Shown here: positions 1-8,126 of the stretch, piece after piece | How the letters are laid out: every line of letters starts with the position of its first letter | How positions within the stretch are numbered: position 1 is the stretch's first letter | Assembly: GCA_003248075.1 (NCBI GenBank) | Contig: QJYK01000112.1 | Coordinates: 1 to 35,072, forward strand | DNA length: 35,072 nucleotides | Source of the DNA: Gemmatimonadota bacterium | Lineage (GTDB): Bacteria; Gemmatimonadota; Gemmatimonadetes; Longimicrobiales; Gaopeijiaceae | Direction: 5' to 3' | Notes under the pieces: generated by a model | What the model saw: only the letters and a program-made list of their open reading frames with translations | Databases searched by the model: none | What the model was told of the DNA's origin: nothing | Program-made: the position numbers and the translations under genes

Positions 1-32
1 AGCAGCAGCGCGTGAAGTCGCATCGCCAGCAA
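1..32 (-). CDS. Possible start of a gene cut by the left edge
   Basis: A TTG codon at 32-30 is preceded on the minus strand by GGAGG (44-40) with a 7-base spacer, which is close to ideal. The first codons read MLAMRLHALL, basic then hydrophobic, as in the start of a signal peptide. An ATG lies three codons further in, at 23-21. Only ten codons are inside the window, so the product cannot be named. It would lie downstream of the ABC transporter genes on the same strand. Confidence 0.35.
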   Translation of the reverse strand, partial: MLAMRLHALL

Positions 33-148
33 GGGGACACCTCCAGCAAGTTTGCCACGTCTGGTTTTCGCAGCATCCGCTCCCGCCAGATCGGACGAGC
101 GGATGGTTCACGAGAGGGACGGATAATGGGTCGCGCCCTCGACGGGTG
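33..148. other. Spacer after the ABC transporter genes
   Basis: This 116-base stretch follows the stop codon of the last ABC transporter gene. Apart from the GGAGG at 40-44 that belongs to the possible next gene, no terminator, promoter or other gene could be supported. Confidence 0.4.
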
Positions 149-1168
149 TCAAGCCCCGGATTCCGCCTCCGAAAACGCCTTGAGACATGCCACCTGATGG
201 TGGTCAGACGTCCGCTCCAGAGGGGGTAGCACCGTCAGGCACGAGTCGTCCTTGCGCGGGTGCGCGCACCGCTCCGACCACGGGCATCCGCCAGGCGTCG
301 ACGGCCCGGAGGCCGTGATGGCAGCCGTCCCCTTCACGGCCTCGCGTCGTCGCCTGGAGCCGTCGACTCGCGGGACGGCGGCCAGCAGCTCCCGAGTGTA
401 CGGATGAAGTGCCCTTCGCTCCACATCGCGGGCGTGGGCGATCTCCATGGTGCGCCCGGCGTACATCACGACCACACGGTCGCACAGATGCCTGACCAGG
501 GCGAGGTCGTGCGCGATGAACAAGTACGTGAGCCGAAGGCGCTCCCTCAGGTCGAGAAGCAGGTTGACGATCTGGGCGCGTACCGACACGTCGAGGGCGC
601 TCACGGGCTCGTCGAGAAGGAGCAGCTCCGGCTCCACGGCCAAGGCGCGAGCGATTCCGAGTCGCTGACGCTGGCCTCCGCTGAGCTCGTGCGGATAGCG
701 AACGACCTCCGAACTCGAAAGCCCGACCTGCTCGAGCAGGTCCCGCACGCGCTCCTCCGAGCGGCTGGGGTCGTACCCGTGAACCAGGAGCACCTCACGT
801 AGGGTCGCTCCCACGGTGAGCCGGGGATCCAGGGCACCCGCCGAGTCCTGGAAGACGAGCTGGACCCGCCGCCGGAGACGCTTCAGCGCGGGTCGATCCA
901 TCGTGGTGACCTCCGCACCGTCGAAGCGTACCGACCCGGACGTAGGCTCCACGAGGCGGAGGATCGCCATGGCCGCCGTCGTCTTGCCGCACCCCGACTC
1001 GCCGACCAGCCCGAGGGTCTCCCCGCGCCTGACGTCGAAGCTCAGGCCATTCACGGCGTCCACCCATCGGCGCCCGCGGGGGTCGCTCCGTTCGCGGGGG
1101 TAGCGCTTCACCAGCTCCGCGACCTCCAACAACGGCGCGCCGTCTGCTCCGGCCAGAACCCGGCTCAC
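149..1168 (-). CDS. Peptide/nickel-type ABC transporter ATP-binding protein, OppF/DppF type
   Basis: This is the second ATPase of a peptide-type importer and powers uptake at the inner face of the membrane. The 339-residue protein has a Walker A GESGCGKTT at about residues 56-64, a Q-loop Q107, the signature LSGGQ at 162-166, Walker B LLLLDEP at 182-188 and an H-loop in FIAHD. It ends with the HPYT oligopeptide-transporter C-terminal domain, including a cysteine cluster (CPWSERC and later Cys). The start is GTG at 1168-1166, forming a GTGA overlap with the stop of the preceding ATPase gene. A longer reading frame exists upstream but would run deep into that gene. The substrate could be oligopeptide, dipeptide or another small solute; sequence alone does not decide. 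Confidence 0.93.
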   Translation of the reverse strand: MSRVLAGADGAPLLEVAELVKRYPRERSDPRGRRWVDAVNGLSFDVRRGETLGLVGESGCGKTTAAMAILRLVEPTSGSVRFDGAEVTTMDRPALKRLRRRVQLVFQDSAGALDPRLTVGATLREVLLVHGYDPSRSEERVRDLLEQVGLSSSEVVRYPHELSGGQRQRLGIARALAVEPELLLLDEPVSALDVSVRAQIVNLLLDLRERLRLTYLFIAHDLALVRHLCDRVVVMYAGRTMEIAHARDVERRALHPYTRELLAAVPRVDGSRRRREAVKGTAAITASGPSTPGGCPWSERCAHPRKDDSCLTVLPPLERTSDHHQVACLKAFSEAESGA

Positions 1169-2157
1169 GCACCCGCTCCGCCGGACGGGGTCTCGGCGAG
1201 CCAGCATCTGACGTGCCGGCCTTCGCCCGGGACCGCGAGGTCGGGCTCGGAGCGGCAACGCGGCATCGCGTGCGGACAACGGTCGCGAAAGCGGCACCCG
1301 GTCGGCCAAGCAGTGGACGGTGGGACGCTCCCTCCGATCGGCCGGAGGCGCCCCCCCGCGTGTCCCGCATCGGGCAGAGAGTCCAACAGACCGACGGTGT
1401 AGGGGTGGCGCGGATCGTCGAGCAACTGATCTACGGTGCCGGTCTCCACGATCCTGCCGGCGTACATCACCAACACCCGGTCACACATCTCGGCCACCAC
1501 CCCCAGATCATGGGTGATGAGCAGCATGGACATGCGCCGGCGCGCGCGCAGCCCCCCGAGGAGATCGAGGATCTGTCCCTGTACGGTCGCGTCCAGGGCG
1601 GTCGTGGGTTCGTCCGCGATCAGCAGCGCCGGCTCGCACGCCACTGCCATGGCGATCATGGCGCGCTGGCACATGCCGCCCGAAAGCTGGTGGGGGTAGG
1701 CCCGACCCACACGGGCGACATCCCCGAGCCCGACTTCGGCGAGGAGCTCGTCCGATCTGGGCAGGGCGGCCCTCCACGAGCCGCGGCCGTGGACGACAAG
1801 CGCCTCGGCGACCTGAACCCGCACCGGTCGAACTGGGTCGAGGGCGGCCGCGGGCTCCTGAAAGATCATCCCCACGTCCCTTCCGCGGATCTCACGGAGT
1901 CGAGAAGGGTCGGCACCCACCAGCTCCTCTCCCCTCAGGCGCACGGACGAGCCCTCCATGACCCGGCCCGGAGGGCTGGGGTGGAGGCCAAGCAACGAGA
2001 GGGCGGTCACGCTCTTGCCGCACCCCGACTCGCCGACGATGCCCACCGTCTCGCCTTCGGCGACATCGAAGGAAACGCCATCCACCGCGCGGGAGAGTCC
2101 GTCCCTGCGGAAGAACCAAGTCCGCAGATCGCGAACCTCGAGGAGGGGATCGCTCAC
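1165..2157 (-). CDS. Peptide/nickel-type ABC transporter ATP-binding protein, OppD/DppD type
   Basis: This is the first ATPase of the importer, 330 residues. Walker A GESGCGKS is at about 42-49. The ABC signature reads LSGGM rather than LSGGQ, which is common in OppD-type subunits, and is followed by Walker B LLIADEP and the H-loop ITHDL. The C-terminal oligopeptide domain carries CRFRDRC with further cysteines, a cluster typical of this family. The GTG start at 2157-2155 overlaps the stop of the upstream permease gene as GTGA, so translation is probably coupled. It pairs with the OppF-type ATPase as a heterodimer. Confidence 0.93.
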   Translation of the reverse strand: MSDPLLEVRDLRTWFFRRDGLSRAVDGVSFDVAEGETVGIVGESGCGKSVTALSLLGLHPSPPGRVMEGSSVRLRGEELVGADPSRLREIRGRDVGMIFQEPAAALDPVRPVRVQVAEALVVHGRGSWRAALPRSDELLAEVGLGDVARVGRAYPHQLSGGMCQRAMIAMAVACEPALLIADEPTTALDATVQGQILDLLGGLRARRRMSMLLITHDLGVVAEMCDRVLVMYAGRIVETGTVDQLLDDPRHPYTVGLLDSLPDAGHAGGRLRPIGGSVPPSTAWPTGCRFRDRCPHAMPRCRSEPDLAVPGEGRHVRCWLAETPSGGAGA

Positions 2158-3293
2158 GCCCGGAACCTGGGATCCAGGGCGTCGCGGAGGCCGTCCCCCA
2201 CCAGGTTGAACGCGAGCACCGTGCCGACGATCGCGAGTCCAGGGAATGTGGCAATCCACCAGGCACCCAGGAGGTTCGCGCGGCCTGCGTCCACCATCGA
2301 GCCCCACGACGCCGTCGGCGCCTGCACTCCGAGGCCGAGGAAGGAAAGGCCGGCTTCGAGCACGATCGTATCTCCGATGCCGAGCGTGGCAGCGACGATG
2401 ATGGGCCCCAGCGCGTTCGGGACGAGATGGCCGAACACGACACGCCTCCGCGAGAACCCGAGAGCCTCGGCGGCCAGGATGAAGTCCCGCCGCCGAAGGG
2501 CCAGGACCTCGGCCCGCACGAGGCGGGCGGTGGACGGCCACAGCGTGAGTCCCAACACCGCGACCACCAGCAGCGTACCGGGGTCGAAGAGCGCGACGAT
2601 CGTGATGAGCAGCACCAGCCTGGGGAAGGCGAGAAAGGTGTCCACGATGCGCATCACCACGGCGTCGACCCAGCCGCCTAGATAGCCGGCGACGGCTCCG
2701 ACGAGTGTTCCGATCGTGACGCTGACGGCGACGGCCAGCAAGCCGATCGTGAGCGAGACGCGAGCCCCGTACAGCAGCCGGGAAAAGACGTCGCGCGCGA
2801 GGTTGTCCGTGCCCAGGAGGTGGGCCCTGGAGGGCGGCAGAAACCGCTCGGCCACGAGGCTTCCCTGGACGTTGGGATCGAAGGGTGAGATCAGAGGGGC
2901 GAGGAGCGCCACCAGGCAGATCGCGCCCACGACCCAGATCCCGGCCAATGCGGTCGGGTCCGCGGCGAGCGCCCTCGCCATCTGGTGAAGCCGGCCCGTT
3001 CCAGCGCGAGCGGACGCCTCGCGGCGGGCGCTCCACCATCCCCACATCCACACCGCCGCGAGCCCGGCGAGCAGCCCGGCGGCGGCAAGCCGCTGATCCC
3101 AGCCGGCCGTCCACGCGTCGATCAGTCGCCCCCGGCGCCAAACGGCGGTCGTGATCAGGGCCACCCAGAGCGTCACGGACGCCAGGCCCGCGGCCCATTG
3201 GCCGCGCACGATCTGCGCGGTGCCCGGGAGCAGGAGGCCCGCCAAGGCGCGCGCGCCCCCCAGCCTCGCCCGCGTCTCAGTCGTACCGGACAC
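2154..3293 (-). CDS. Peptide-type ABC transporter permease, OppC/DppC type, with extended N-terminus
   Basis: This integral membrane subunit forms half of the translocation channel. The C-terminal two thirds are a standard BPD_transp_1 permease: the ISPFDPN periplasmic entry, the LGTDNLARDVFSRLLYGARVS segment, and an EAA loop around EALGFSRRRVVFGH that contacts the ATPase. Before it lie about 100 extra residues with two additional hydrophobic segments (about 13-50 and 68-88) and a PGTAQIVRGQW motif reminiscent of small TM2-like membrane domains. The usual OppC starts near residue 105 of this protein. The chosen GTG start at 3293-3291 overlaps the upstream permease gene by 17 bases; a TTG at 3326 is possible. 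Neither has a strong ribosome binding site. Confidence 0.88.
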   Translation of the reverse strand: MSGTTETRARLGGARALAGLLLPGTAQIVRGQWAAGLASVTLWVALITTAVWRRGRLIDAWTAGWDQRLAAAGLLAGLAAVWMWGWWSARREASARAGTGRLHQMARALAADPTALAGIWVVGAICLVALLAPLISPFDPNVQGSLVAERFLPPSRAHLLGTDNLARDVFSRLLYGARVSLTIGLLAVAVSVTIGTLVGAVAGYLGGWVDAVVMRIVDTFLAFPRLVLLITIVALFDPGTLLVVAVLGLTLWPSTARLVRAEVLALRRRDFILAAEALGFSRRRVVFGHLVPNALGPIIVAATLGIGDTIVLEAGLSFLGLGVQAPTASWGSMVDAGRANLLGAWWIATFPGLAIVGTVLAFNLVGDGLRDALDPRFRA

Positions 3294-4287
3294 GTGGATC
3301 CACGAACGCGTAGAGAAGGTCCGCAACCAGATTGCCGATCACCACCAGGGCCGCGAAGAGGAGCCCGCCACCCATGACCAGCGGATAATCCCGGGCCTGG
3401 ATCGCGCCGACGACGGTTCGGCCCATCCCCGGCCAGGCGAAGATCTCCTCCACGAAGATCGTGCCCGCGAACAGGATCGGGAGATAGAGCCCGAGGAGCG
3501 TCACCAAGGGAATCAACGCGTTGCGCAAGGCGTGTCTGAACAGGACGGCCCGCTCGGGGACCCCCTTCGCTCGGGCGGTCCGAATGAAGTCCTGCCGGAT
3601 CGTCTCGAGCATGCTCCCCCGTGCGAAGCGCGCGATGCCACCCATCATGACCAGGCTCAGCGAGGCAGCAGGCAGCACGAGGTGCATTCCACGGTCCCTC
3701 AGCTTCCCGAGCGCGGACAGAGCCTCGTAGTCGGCTCCCTGGATGCCCGAGGCTGGGAACCAGATCGGCCAACCCCAAAGCGTCGATGCCGCGTAGCTGA
3801 ACACGAGCATCATCATGAGGGCCAGCCAGAAGGAGGGCATCGAATAGAAGAACAGCGTGAAGAAGCTCAGGGTGGAATCGACGGCAGTGCGATGCCGCGC
3901 CGCCTGCAGGGCTCCGATCACGGTCCCGATCATGAAGGAGAGCACGAGGGCGACACCGGACAGGAGAAGAGTCGCCGGCAACGCAGAGGCGAGGACGTCG
4001 ACCACGGGCCGCCCCTGGGAGAAGCTCTGCCCCAGGTCCCCACTGGCGACCGACCCCAACCATTTCAGGTAGCGGACCGGGACCGGGTCGTCGAGCCCGA
4101 ACGAGGTCCGGATGCGCTCGACGACCTCGGCGCTCATGCCGGGTGAGATCAGGTACGAGGCCGGATCGCCCGGAGCGAGGTTGACCACGAAGAAGAGGAG
4201 CGTCGAGATGCCGAGGACGAGCGGGACCGCCCCGAGGATCCGGCGAAGCGCGTAGCGGCTCAAGTGCCCCCTAGGCAGGCTCTGCAC
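3277..4287 (-). CDS. Peptide-type ABC transporter permease, OppB/DppB type
   Basis: This is the other channel subunit, 336 residues from the GTG at 4287. The N-terminus SRYALRRILGAVPLVLGIS and the following NLAPGDPA are classic OppB features, and an EAA loop is visible around RTARAKGVPERAVLFRHALRNA. About six membrane segments are apparent, as expected. A TTG at 4263-4261 would give MSRYALRR, closer to the family's usual start, with a G-rich AGGGGG just upstream. The GTG has GGGGTG eight bases upstream, so the start is undecided. The 437-base repeat-rich gap upstream separates it from the binding-protein gene of the same transporter. Confidence 0.92.
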   Translation of the reverse strand: MQSLPRGHLSRYALRRILGAVPLVLGISTLLFFVVNLAPGDPASYLISPGMSAEVVERIRTSFGLDDPVPVRYLKWLGSVASGDLGQSFSQGRPVVDVLASALPATLLLSGVALVLSFMIGTVIGALQAARHRTAVDSTLSFFTLFFYSMPSFWLALMMMLVFSYAASTLWGWPIWFPASGIQGADYEALSALGKLRDRGMHLVLPAASLSLVMMGGIARFARGSMLETIRQDFIRTARAKGVPERAVLFRHALRNALIPLVTLLGLYLPILFAGTIFVEEIFAWPGMGRTVVGAIQARDYPLVMGGGLLFAALVVIGNLVADLLYAFVDPRVRYD

Positions 4288-4724
4288 GAGTACGGCACCC
4301 CGCGTCGGGCTTTCTCCGTGGCGACGGGCGCATGCAGAGCCTCCCTAGCAGGTCGCCGAAAGAGGGGAGCACCCCGTGACCCATGCTGCGCATGGGTACC
4401 CCGGAGCGCCACCGCCCCGAATCCCAGGCGGCGCGACGAGCCGAGCGCAGCGAGACCGCCGAGCATGCGAGGCGAAGGCATAGCCGTAGCTACGTCGAGG
4501 AGCGCCAACGACGGGGTAACAACGCGAAGCGTTGTCGGGGCCTTGCCGCCCCAACCCGCGGACACCTAAGATGATACATTGCAAACGGTTGGGCGCATGG
4601 TGGCTTCGCGGTTGATCCATCGTCTCTCCTCGTCGCCGTAGCGGTGCTACGACTCCTCGTCGTTCCTTGGCTGCACGCGCGAAAGCACCATGCGCGCGGG
4701 GTACTCCCCTCTTTCAGCGACCTG
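4288..4724. repeat. Intercistronic inverted-repeat mosaic inside the ABC transporter operon
   Basis: No gene is credible in this 437-base gap. It contains several inverted repeats. A 31-base arm at 4346-4376 is matched at 29 positions by the reverse complement of 4697-4727, which includes the stop codon of the binding-protein gene. A 16-base arm at 4271-4286 is matched at 15 positions by the reverse complement of 4332-4347, overlapping the oppB-like start. Local perfect hairpins lie at 4379-4397 (8-bp stem), 4519-4535 (7-bp stem, GAA loop) and 4637-4651 (6-bp stem), the last flanked by two copies of CTCCTCGTCG (4627-4636 and 4653-4662). This could be an interspersed repeat element, an RNA stabiliser or attenuator between binding protein and permeases, or both. 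Confidence 0.75.
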
Positions 4725-6428
4725 CTAGCGTCGGCCGGCGTCGATCCACCATTCCCTCACACCGGCCCACTCTCCGCGAACGTCGAACGACACGCCACGC
4801 ATCCGTCGGCCCACGGCATCGATCTTCTCCGGGAAGTAGAGCATGGTGTAGGGGTGCTCACGCTCCTGAACCCGCTGGTATTCGTCCCACAGCGGCTTCG
4901 CCGCGATCGGGTCCGACATCACGGCCAACGTGTCCATCAGGCGATCCATCTCCGATACGCGCGTACCGGACAGAGCATAGGGCCCCCGGTCCCGCTCCGA
5001 GTGGAATAGGTCGCGATCGTCGAACCTGTAGTCGTTCACGTAGCCGAAGACGAGACCGTCGAAGTCGCGCCGGTCCGGGTCGAGAACCTGCGCGGCCAGG
5101 GCGCTGGGCTCCACCGCCGTCGTCGTGACCTCCACGCCGACGGTCCGGAGCTGCGCCTGCATGATCTCGGCGATGTCCTGACGCTGCCGATTGCCCGTGT
5201 TGTACTTGAGCTCCACGTGAAGAGGCGTCCCTGCCGCGTTCTCGCGGACACCGTCCCCGTCCCCATCCCTCCACCCCGCTTCCTCGAGCAGCCGCCCCGC
5301 GCCGTCGGGGTCGTACGCTACGCCGGGCACCACGGACGGGTCGTACGCGCGGTGGAACGGCGGAATCGTCGTGTGGGCGACCCGTCCGTAACCCATGAGG
5401 CTGGCCTGGACGAGCTCCTCCCGGTTCGTTGCCATCGTGAATGCGCGACGTACCCGCGGATCGGCGAGCTGGGGGCGCCTGGAGTTCCACACCACGTAGA
5501 CTGAGCGCCGGTCCGGGTAGCGCAGGACCTCCAGACCCGCTTCCAGTATCCGCTGCACCTGGTCGGGTCGGGCGTCGACCAGCACGTCCACTCCTCCGGT
5601 GAGCAGCTCGGTCAACAGCGTGGTCTGATCGGGCACGACCCGGTGCACGATGCGGTCGAGGTAGGGCCGCCCACCCAGCGCGTCCGGAAAGGCTGGATTC
5701 GCCTCGAAGATCCAACGGTCCTGGGGGCGGTGCTCCCGGAAGACGAACGGGCCGTTGCCCACGGCGCAGCGCGAGCCGAAGGGATGCGCGGCGATCTCCT
5801 CGTGGGGAACGTCCGCCAGCAGGTGCGCCGGCATGATCGTCAGCGCCCTCCAGGCATCCATGTAGTCGGAGTGTGGGCGCAAGCCGATCCGTACCGTGAA
5901 GTCGTCTTGGACCTGCATACCCTCGGCGCGGTCGTACAGGTCGAAGTAGCCAGGGTTGGGATACCCCGTGGCAGGATCCGTGACGAGCGCGTACGTGAAG
6001 GCCACGTCGCGTGCATCGGTCCGCTCACCGTCGTGCCAGACAACGTCTTCGCGCAGATGGAAGACGATCTCGGTGGTATCGTCGTTCACCTCCCACGACC
6101 TGGCGAGGTAGGGCTTCGGCGTGAGCGTCGAATCGTAGGTCACCAGCGTCATCATTGAAACGAACTGCTGATACTGGGTCCCCAGCACGTCGTGCGCGGT
6201 GGGCCCGAGTCCCCCGGCGAGCTCGACCTGGGTACCCACCACCGCAGTCCCCCCGAAGCGCGGATCGTTGGGCAGTGGATGTTCGGTTCGAGCCCGCTGG
6301 AGGAAGGCGTCGACGGCCGTCATCGCGCGCTCACAGAAGGCCGCGGCTCCACCCTCCGCCCCACCTCCGGGTCGGTCGCCGCCGCAAGCACCCAGGGCGC
6401 AAGCGGCGAGCACCAGCACTGTCCTCAT
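4725..6428 (-). CDS. Extracellular solute-binding lipoprotein, SBP family 5 (peptide type)
   Basis: This protein captures substrate outside the membrane and delivers it to the permeases encoded just downstream. It has 567 residues from the ATG at 6428. The N-terminus MRTVLVLAACALGACGG is a lipoprotein signal with the likely lipidated Cys at 15; a second box ends at Cys10. Family-5 features include YLARSWEVNDDTTEIVFHLRE, VVWHDGE with a following DVAFTYALV, and RVRRAFTMATNREELV. The DGDGDG run near the middle could be a loop or a metal-binding insertion, as seen in some homologues. Its stop codon forms the end of the repeat arm at 4697-4727. The substrate is unknown. Confidence 0.93.
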   Translation of the reverse strand: MRTVLVLAACALGACGGDRPGGGAEGGAAAFCERAMTAVDAFLQRARTEHPLPNDPRFGGTAVVGTQVELAGGLGPTAHDVLGTQYQQFVSMMTLVTYDSTLTPKPYLARSWEVNDDTTEIVFHLREDVVWHDGERTDARDVAFTYALVTDPATGYPNPGYFDLYDRAEGMQVQDDFTVRIGLRPHSDYMDAWRALTIMPAHLLADVPHEEIAAHPFGSRCAVGNGPFVFREHRPQDRWIFEANPAFPDALGGRPYLDRIVHRVVPDQTTLLTELLTGGVDVLVDARPDQVQRILEAGLEVLRYPDRRSVYVVWNSRRPQLADPRVRRAFTMATNREELVQASLMGYGRVAHTTIPPFHRAYDPSVVPGVAYDPDGAGRLLEEAGWRDGDGDGVRENAAGTPLHVELKYNTGNRQRQDIAEIMQAQLRTVGVEVTTTAVEPSALAAQVLDPDRRDFDGLVFGYVNDYRFDDRDLFHSERDRGPYALSGTRVSEMDRLMDTLAVMSDPIAAKPLWDEYQRVQEREHPYTMLYFPEKIDAVGRRMRGVSFDVRGEWAGVREWWIDAGRR

Positions 6429-6438
6429 GGGCACTCCG

Positions 6439-7293
6439 TCATCGGCGCCAGGTCCACGCGTCCTGAGCGTACCGCTCACGCTCGAGCCGCTCCGCGACTC
6501 CCGTTTCCGCGGGTGAGTACCCACCGTTGCTCCAGCTTCCACCCAACGCAAGGAGGAGGCCTCCGGCCAGCGCTTCGATCACCCCGTCGCGGTCCACGTG
6601 GGTCAAGTGGCCCGCCAGCGTCGCGGGACGCGTGGCATCCGGAACCGCTCCAGCCAGGCGCGCCAGCGCGCTCTGGTCTCCCGAGAGAATGACCGAACCG
6701 TGCTGCAGAAGCTGGTCACCGAGTCGCGCCTGCGCCGATCCGATCAGCTTACCGCCGCCCGTGACCACCTCGCCGGGCGCAGGCGCACCAAAGCAAGGGC
6801 CGGCATCCGGTGCCAGCGATGGCCCGCCGTCCGACAACCAGGCCGCGATGCCGAGCCGGGCCAGTCCGCGGATGAGCCCCTCGTTGATCCGGCGATAGGC
6901 AGCGCGCGCGCCTCCGAGCGAGCGGATGGGTGCCATCACGCTGTACGTGATTTCGTGGGCATGCAAGACCGCCCGGCCCCCGGTGGGTCGGCGCACGAAA
7001 CGGATCCCTTCCCTTCGCGCGGCATCGAGATCGTATCGTCCGCGAGCCGGCTCGTTTCGTCCGAACGACACGGTCGGAGCCGTCCACGAATAGAAGCGGA
7101 CCACGCCCGCGCCACGTTCGAGGGTCGCCGCGAGCGCGTGGTCCAGAGCCATGTTGCGCGCGCCCGTAAGCGGGCTCGCCTCCAGCAGCAGCCGCCAGGT
7201 GAGCTCCGACGCCTCGTGTCGGTCCCTCGCAGCTTGTCGTCGGACTGCCGGTCCCGCAGCGGGGAAGCGGACCGGGTCGCTCAGAAGTCCCAA
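6439..7293 (-). CDS. Lipoate/octanoate transferase, LipM/LplA family
   Basis: This belongs to the biotin/lipoate protein ligase fold. It carries RRPTGGRAVLH (about 101-111), the family's RRxTGGxAVxH loop, and the GGGKLIGSAQ segment with Lys182, followed by LQHGS. A cysteine in the PCFGAPAPGE stretch (Cys167) sits where LipM-type octanoyltransferases have their catalytic Cys (CFxxPSxxE), favouring LipM over a simple lipoate ligase. In Bacillus, LipM loads octanoate onto GcvH, and gcvH lies in this cluster. The start is uncertain: TTG at 7293-7291 gives 284 residues and overlaps the previous gene by 13 bases. A GTG at 7380 and an ATG at 7152 are alternatives, the latter probably too short. Confidence 0.8.
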   Translation of the reverse strand: MGLLSDPVRFPAAGPAVRRQAARDRHEASELTWRLLLEASPLTGARNMALDHALAATLERGAGVVRFYSWTAPTVSFGRNEPARGRYDLDAARREGIRFVRRPTGGRAVLHAHEITYSVMAPIRSLGGARAAYRRINEGLIRGLARLGIAAWLSDGGPSLAPDAGPCFGAPAPGEVVTGGGKLIGSAQARLGDQLLQHGSVILSGDQSALARLAGAVPDATRPATLAGHLTHVDRDGVIEALAGGLLLALGGSWSNGGYSPAETGVAERLERERYAQDAWTWRR

Positions 7294-7961
7294 CTCGCGC
7301 CCGGGGCCAGGATCTCGACGAGCGCTTTGTCGCCCACCAGCCGCTTGAAGTCCTCCGGGTCCTGCTGGATGATCGGCCACGTGGAGTAGTGGATGGGGAT
7401 CACGACCCTGGGCTCGATCATGTCGACCGCGCGGGCGGCGTCTTCGGGGCCCATCGTGAAGTTGTCACCGATAGGGAGCAGCGCCACGTCCACACGGCCA
7501 CGCAGCAGCTGGAGGTCCATGATCAGCGCCGTGTCGCCCGCGTGGTAGAACCTCCTCCCGTCGAACTCGATCAGGATGCCGGCGCACGGTGTCGTGTGGG
7601 TACCGTCGTCCCCCGCCACGGAGCCTCCGTGCGCCGCCGGGGTGAGCTTCACGCGGCCGAAGGGGAACGCGTGCGCACCCCCGATGTTCATCCCGTGGAC
7701 GCGCTTGACCCCTTTCGCGGAGCAAAAGCCCACGAGCTCGACGGTGCTGATCACCGTGGCACCCGTCCTCTTCGCGATCGACACGCAGTCCCCGAGATGG
7801 TCCCCGTGCCCGTGGGTGACGAGGATATAGTCGGCATGCACGTCCCCGGCGCGCACGTCGCTGGCCGGGTTGTCATCGAAGAACGGATCGATCACGAGGC
7901 ACGTCCCGTCGTCGGTCCGAACCGTGCAGGCGGCATGGCCATGGAAGGTCAGCGTGGCCAA
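7281..7961 (-). CDS. Metal-dependent hydrolase, UPF0173 metallo-beta-lactamase fold
   Basis: This is a 226-residue small MBL-fold protein of the YtkL/UPF0173 type. The N-terminus TLTFHGHA is characteristic, and the metal-binding HGHGDH motif (H50, H52, D54, H55) is intact. Later AAHGG, FYHAGDTA and IPIHYSTWP supply the remaining metal ligands. The physiological substrate of this family is not established. The start is TTG at 7961-7959: it has AAGGAGG six bases upstream and gives the family's usual MATLTFHGHA. A GTG at 7985 would add eight residues but lacks such a site. It lies between gcvP and the lipoyl-pathway transferase on the same strand. Confidence 0.9.
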   Translation of the reverse strand: MATLTFHGHAACTVRTDDGTCLVIDPFFDDNPASDVRAGDVHADYILVTHGHGDHLGDCVSIAKRTGATVISTVELVGFCSAKGVKRVHGMNIGGAHAFPFGRVKLTPAAHGGSVAGDDGTHTTPCAGILIEFDGRRFYHAGDTALIMDLQLLRGRVDVALLPIGDNFTMGPEDAARAVDMIEPRVVIPIHYSTWPIIQQDPEDFKRLVGDKALVEILAPGASWDF

Positions 7962-7990
7962 GAAATGCCTCCTTTCCGGAATCACGGGCA

Positions 7991-8008
7991 GGACATCCCA
8001 AGATGTCC
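7991..8008. terminator. Hairpin in the gap between gcvP and the MBL-fold gene
   Basis: GGACATC and GATGTCC (7-bp perfect stem, CCAA loop) sit 30 bases upstream of the MBL-fold start. No T-tract follows, so it may be a processing site or weak attenuator rather than a strong terminator. Confidence 0.35.
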
Positions 8009-8041
8009 CCGACGGGCCGGGGACGCGAGCGGAGTTGCATC

Positions 8042-8093
8042 CGAGGGCGAAGCTCCGCAGTGACCACGTCGGCCCTCGACGTCGGACGTCCGA
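8042..8093. terminator. Dyads downstream of gcvP
   Basis: CGAGGGC (8042-8048) and GCCCTCG (8072-8078) form a 7-bp inverted repeat. It is followed by the perfect 12-base palindrome TCGGACGTCCGA (8082-8093). They lie within 90 bases after the gcvP stop. They could terminate or stabilise the gcvP transcript, or bind a protein. No T-run is present. Confidence 0.35.
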
Positions 8094-8126
8094 TGTGACT
8101 GCGGGTGGCGGCTGCCCCGTGTCTCG

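Noticed and set aside
4260-4569. Frames of about 100 codons on both strands in the gap before the oppB-like gene
   Set aside because: Both strands are open only because the region is GC-rich repeat sequence; neither has a plausible protein or ribosome binding site.
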